From Trichoplusia ni (lineage: Eukaryota > Arthropoda > Insecta > Lepidoptera > Noctuidae): a stretch of DNA of 64,000 nucleotides. The notes below the pieces were generated by a model. The model was not told the DNA's origin, searched no databases, and saw nothing but the letters and a program-made list of their open reading frames with translations. The stretch lies in the NCBI RefSeq assembly GCF_003590095.1, contig NC_039491.1:1364001-1428000 (forward strand), given 5' to 3'. Within the stretch, counting starts at the first letter, position 1. Every line of letters starts with the position of its first letter. Made by a program: the position numbers and the translations under genes. Of the stretch, positions 60,568 through 64,000 are shown piece after piece.

Positions 60568-60786
60568 TTACATTGACAGCTTTCTCATTTTTAGTCGAGA
60601 CAATTGATTCAGCGACTTATGGTTCCAGGAAAGATTGGAGGTACCAAGCCGTATGTGGTGAACTGAACAGTTATACATGAATGTACGAGCAGGACGGCCA
60701 TTAGATGCTACCTCGGCGGTGTATTGTGAATATTGCCACCAACACCTGAGGTTACGACCAGGAATACTCCATCTAGAGTAAACAGG
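60568..60786 (-). CDS. Exon-like segment, unidentified
   Basis: On the minus strand a pyrimidine-rich tract ending CTCTTCTTTGTAG (AG at 60788-60787) is a good splice acceptor, and the frame that follows stays open for 72 codons to TAA at 60570-60568. The peptide contains SRWSIPGRNLRCWWQYSQYT and RPARTFMYNCSVHHIR. The DNA is distinctly GC-richer than its flanks. The next frame is also open for 75 nt (LDGVFLVVTSGVGGNIHNTP) up to a donor-like CCGAG/GTAGCA, so the true frame is not settled. I recognise neither peptide. A repeat remnant remains possible. Confidence 0.3.
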   Translation of the reverse strand, partial: PVYSRWSIPGRNLRCWWQYSQYTAEVASNGRPARTFMYNCSVHHIRLGTSNLSWNHKSLNQLSRLKMRKLSM

Positions 60787-62857
60787 CTACAAAGAAGAGA
60801 AAAGTGTATAAAGAGCATTTGGGTTTTACCTTTTTAATTCTGAATATTAATAGTAACGTAATATTTTATTGTTTTCGTTAATTTTCCAAGAAATAATAAA
60901 AATTGAAAATTTGACTGTAACTACTAAAACATGTAGAGTCAATTTTCTCTAAATGAGTCGAACAATAAAGCAAATAACCTGGAAATTCGAACGTCTTACT
61001 ACAATACAATATTAACTGACCGAGAGAGACATAAATCAGTCGGCCTTTGGACACTTCTAGCCCTAACCGTTCTATTCTAAGTTCAACGGATCAAGACATT
61101 GACTTGAATAAGATTTATTCTGATTAACTGATCAGACCTTGAATACCGTAAAACGGTACGAGTTTATCTTAAGTTTATATTAAACCTGTTAAAATGGCGA
61201 TAGTGAAAGGTGTCTAGGTTCCGTCCATTGTAGTTTATATTATACTTAAAAAGCCTGAATTAGAAGCCTATTATGAATTAAAGATTTTGTTTGACATAGA
61301 CGAATTTAATAAATATCTTCTATCTATAGTTTTTTTATGTGCCTGAGTCTATATAGCGCTGCCTCATAATCATTTATTTGTTTGCAAAGTGACTGTAGCT
61401 GTAGCTGTTAGCGCAGAATTAATGTTATTTGATCGTTGTTATACCAATAGATGTAATAAATGAAAATAAAAAGTCAGTGCGTCTTGGTGATTTGAATGCT
61501 TTTGAAATCCCTCGCGACGTTGAGATGAAATTTCTTAGTGTTGGAGACTTTTTCATCAATTTTAAATAGCCTATAGTTTAATGTGAAGGTAATATTAACC
61601 TTTACCGACTAAATTCAATAAATAAAAATCCACTTAAATAAAAAAGCGTGTTAAATAACAAGCCTTCATAATACTTGAAAGTCGTTCTTCAAGAAGATTA
61701 ATATAAAAACATGGATGAACAGAATGTTCACAGAATTGTTAATGTGAGCGTTTACTGTATTTTCTGACGTCACAAAAGTATTTTTATTTCCATCCAATTC
61801 TTGAATTTACTTTCAGGTACGATCGCTTTAGTTATTGTCTTTGAATAAAAACGTCTGAAGGAAAATAAGGTATTACATTTACATTGTGAGCTGGTGTTTT
61901 CTCAATAAACTTTTCTTGAAATAGGTATAACAGTTTTCCTTTGATAGAAGTATAAGAAGTTTCATTTTCTTTGTGTTAGTGACTTAAAATAATAATATGG
62001 GCATAAATTTTATAATTCCTTTTACTCTACCTTTTACTATTGGAATCAGAACGGTTATAATGAAAACCATTTCTTGTAAATGTTAACAAATAGGGACAAA
62101 AAATATCCTGTTTTTTTTAATGCAAGGTAGTGTTATTGAGATTAATATATAGGCTTCCTGAGTAAATAAGCTTTTTAAATGAAGAGTCTTTTAGTAGTTG
62201 TTTTTGAGTTTAAACAAAAGAACAATTTTAGCGTGATTATCAGTTTTAATGTATATTCGTATTACAAATGTTTGCTGTCTACAATACAAACTTTTAAAAG
62301 AAAATAAATTGAATACTTTTACATGACATTTTTTGAGCTTGGAATATTACCTAATAGGTAGTATTTGTAACCAATCGGTACGGCTATAAAGTTTAGCGTC
62401 GTGTGAAATGTATTTTCTTTTACACCTAAAATTTCCCGTACGTTGTTACAAAACAAATTGTTCTACTTTGAAACAAACTGCGACGTTGTACCGATTCATT
62501 ATTGAATTTAGTTTGAAATAAAACAGTTTTGTCGCAGTACTGTGGTTGGAATGCAATTTCTAATTGAAATTTGGTCGAGCAAACGCAATTTCATTTATTG
62601 CTTTTATAATATTAAAGAATTTAGATTTTATCTTTTTGTTTCTAAATATGCACAATTAAAATAAATGAAGAACGTTTAATCAAAAAGAAATCGACGACAG
62701 CTTTAACTAAAAAGCAAAGATTTTGTTCTGTAATTATTTCAATCCTTATGTCTAATACGTTTCAGGTAGCAAGTCTAATTTTTTAATGGACACGTAACAG
62801 TCTACTTCGAGAATGTATTATTTGTCCCAATATTACGATATGTAATAAATTTAATAC
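60787..62857. other. Non-coding AT-rich DNA
   Basis: A SINE B trace lies at 61471-61524 (GGTGATTTGAATGCTTTTGA, AATCCCTCGCGACG). TGACGTCA lies at 61765-61772. No gene could be supported. Confidence 0.5.
61471..61524 (+). repeat. SINE family B fragment
   Basis: CAGTGCGTCTTGGTGATTTG, AATGCTTTTGAAATCCCTCG and CGACG match the 3' part of the SINE B body. Head missing. Confidence 0.55.
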
Positions 62858-63010
62858 CGGTATACACGTTCCACTGCTAGACAAAGGCGTTTCCTCGTTT
62901 AGGAAAGGTTTCGACTAGCTCCTTGCTGGTTTGCGATTTTAGATTCCAATATTAGGAAGCCAGGTGACTTCACCATGTTTTTCCACAAACTCATGCATTG
63001 AACTGCAAGG
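62858..63010 (-). repeat. Degenerate LINE 3' region
   Basis: TTCCACTGCTAGACAAAGGC, TAGGAAAGGTTTCGACTAGC, CAGGTGACTTCACCATGTTT and TTCCAC follow the order of a familiar lepidopteran element whose minus strand ends GCCTTTGCCCAGCAGTGG, the same motif as the LINE tail at 47300. Here it is diverged and closed by stops, so only an old remnant. Confidence 0.5.
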
Positions 63011-64000
63011 CCAACACAAACTAAATAATAATTCATACTATACACAACCTGTATTTTTGAGGTGAACAGAAAAGCAAATCATTATTAAACAAACTTCTCT
63101 ATTCTAAAGTCTTATATTTAATCCGTTTGGTCCACGCAACTATTCTGCATATCACGCGACAGAGCCAATTTAGTATGATTAATGAACGCTCAAAAACACG
63201 CGTTCTGTTACACGCGGCCATAAGCATAACTGATATGAGCCTACGCGGCTACGAGCCTACGGCTACGGTTTTGCTACGACTCTTCATTATCATAGTTCTG
63301 TTCTTGTTGGGATTTAGGTAATCTTAATATTATTTACTATTATAATTATAATTAACATTAAAAATCAGAGCAGAATGAGGATGAAAACAGTTTTCATAAA
63401 GTGAGTTCCACAAGTATTATTAACTAAGTTACAATTTACACATCTTGTTTTTGTTGCCTTTGATATTTTATTACTATTGGACATTCGAGCTTGCCGTAGC
63501 AAAGTCAGTAAAATTATACACTGCGGCGTAGTGGCGTAGTGCGGTCGTAGCAGACACTTACGTATCTACGTCGAAATAAATAATACACTATGAGTGCAGC
63601 TTGGGACAAGTCTTTGCTTTAAATTGCGGAGGACATGGTTTTAAAAATACTCCCGTTGCGCTTCAAAAAATAAATATAAATATTTTTGACTATATAAATA
63701 AATAAAACACTGGTGCAGATAATATTTGTAGATAGATTTAGATTTTGAAGTCCACTTAGAGCCGTTTAAATTTTATATCTATCGATGGATATGCCACTGG
63801 AGATATGATTTTAATTAATCTAACGACATGTTTAAAATAAATTGTTTGATATTATGATTTTAATTAACGTAAATCTAAATTAATTACCTTCAAACAAAAT
63901 CATTACATCAATTATACCAAATCAAAATAAGCCTATATTACAAAAAAGAATACAATTTACTAAAAACAAATAAAAATACCTTTTTAAATTAAACAAAGTA
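63011..64000. other. Non-coding DNA with GTAGC/CTACG clusters
   Basis: The frame at 63127-63321 crosses the CTACG cluster 63238-63281 (GAGCCTACGCGGCTACGAGC, CTACGGCTACGG). A second patch, GGCGTAGTGGCGTAGTG with TCGTAGC, lies at 63520-63575. The last 400 bases are AT-rich and show nothing. Confidence 0.45.

Noticed and set aside
1..64000. CRISPR array, operon or prokaryotic mobile island
   Set aside because: No regularly spaced direct repeats, no gene-dense strand, no long frames; SINEs and LINEs show eukaryotic DNA.
1..64000. Integrated virus or intact retrotransposon
   Set aside because: No long frame, no LTR pair and no reverse transcriptase core motif was seen; only the C-terminal ends of two LINE ORFs remain.

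Overview
The window looks like AT-rich, gene-poor nuclear DNA from a moth or butterfly (Lepidoptera), possibly a noctuoid moth. Three things point there. No reading frame exceeds about 116 codons on either strand. No rRNA, CRISPR array, operon or intact canonical tRNA was found. Most recognisable sequence belongs to dispersed repeats that I know as typical of lepidopteran genomes: tRNA-derived SINEs, RTE-like LINE tails, short inverted-repeat elements, and the families beginning CTAGCTTTTNCCCGCGGCTTC or CTAGCTGTTGCCCGCGACTTC. Family assignments are from memory and pattern, not from a search.

Layout. 1-4.7 kb: AT-rich DNA with scattered repeat fragments. 4.7-5.2 kb: an interspersed repeat and a SINE piece, duplicated together in tandem. 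7.2 kb: the first of six short imperfect palindromes (others at 13.4, 23.5, 28.8, 33.0 and 41.8 kb). 9.0 kb: an insect-wide repeat. 11.6-12.2 kb: a TTAA-flanked inverted-repeat element, then a 5'-truncated LINE with an 11-bp target-site duplication. 13.7, 19.1 and 54.3 kb: copies of a foldback family, best preserved at 19.1 kb with 55-bp arms. 16.7 and 34.9 kb: two copies of one SINE family; the second is fused to a different SINE. 32.3-32.8 kb: a complete TA-flanked MITE beside half of the TTAA element. 39.7-40.2 kb: two more SINE-type insertions. 47.2 kb: a second LINE tail with its own duplication. 41.9 and 51.0 kb: strong isolated hairpins. 60.6 kb: an unidentified segment with a good splice-acceptor-like sequence, the best candidate for host coding sequence.

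No host gene can be named. The window could be intergenic or lie within a large intron, and the sequence alone does not decide. The repeats are mostly 5'-truncated or internally deleted, so nothing here seems able to move by itself. I found no convincing new multi-gene system. The most interesting items are the dispersed palindrome family, the two isolated hairpins and the exon-like segment at 60.6 kb.
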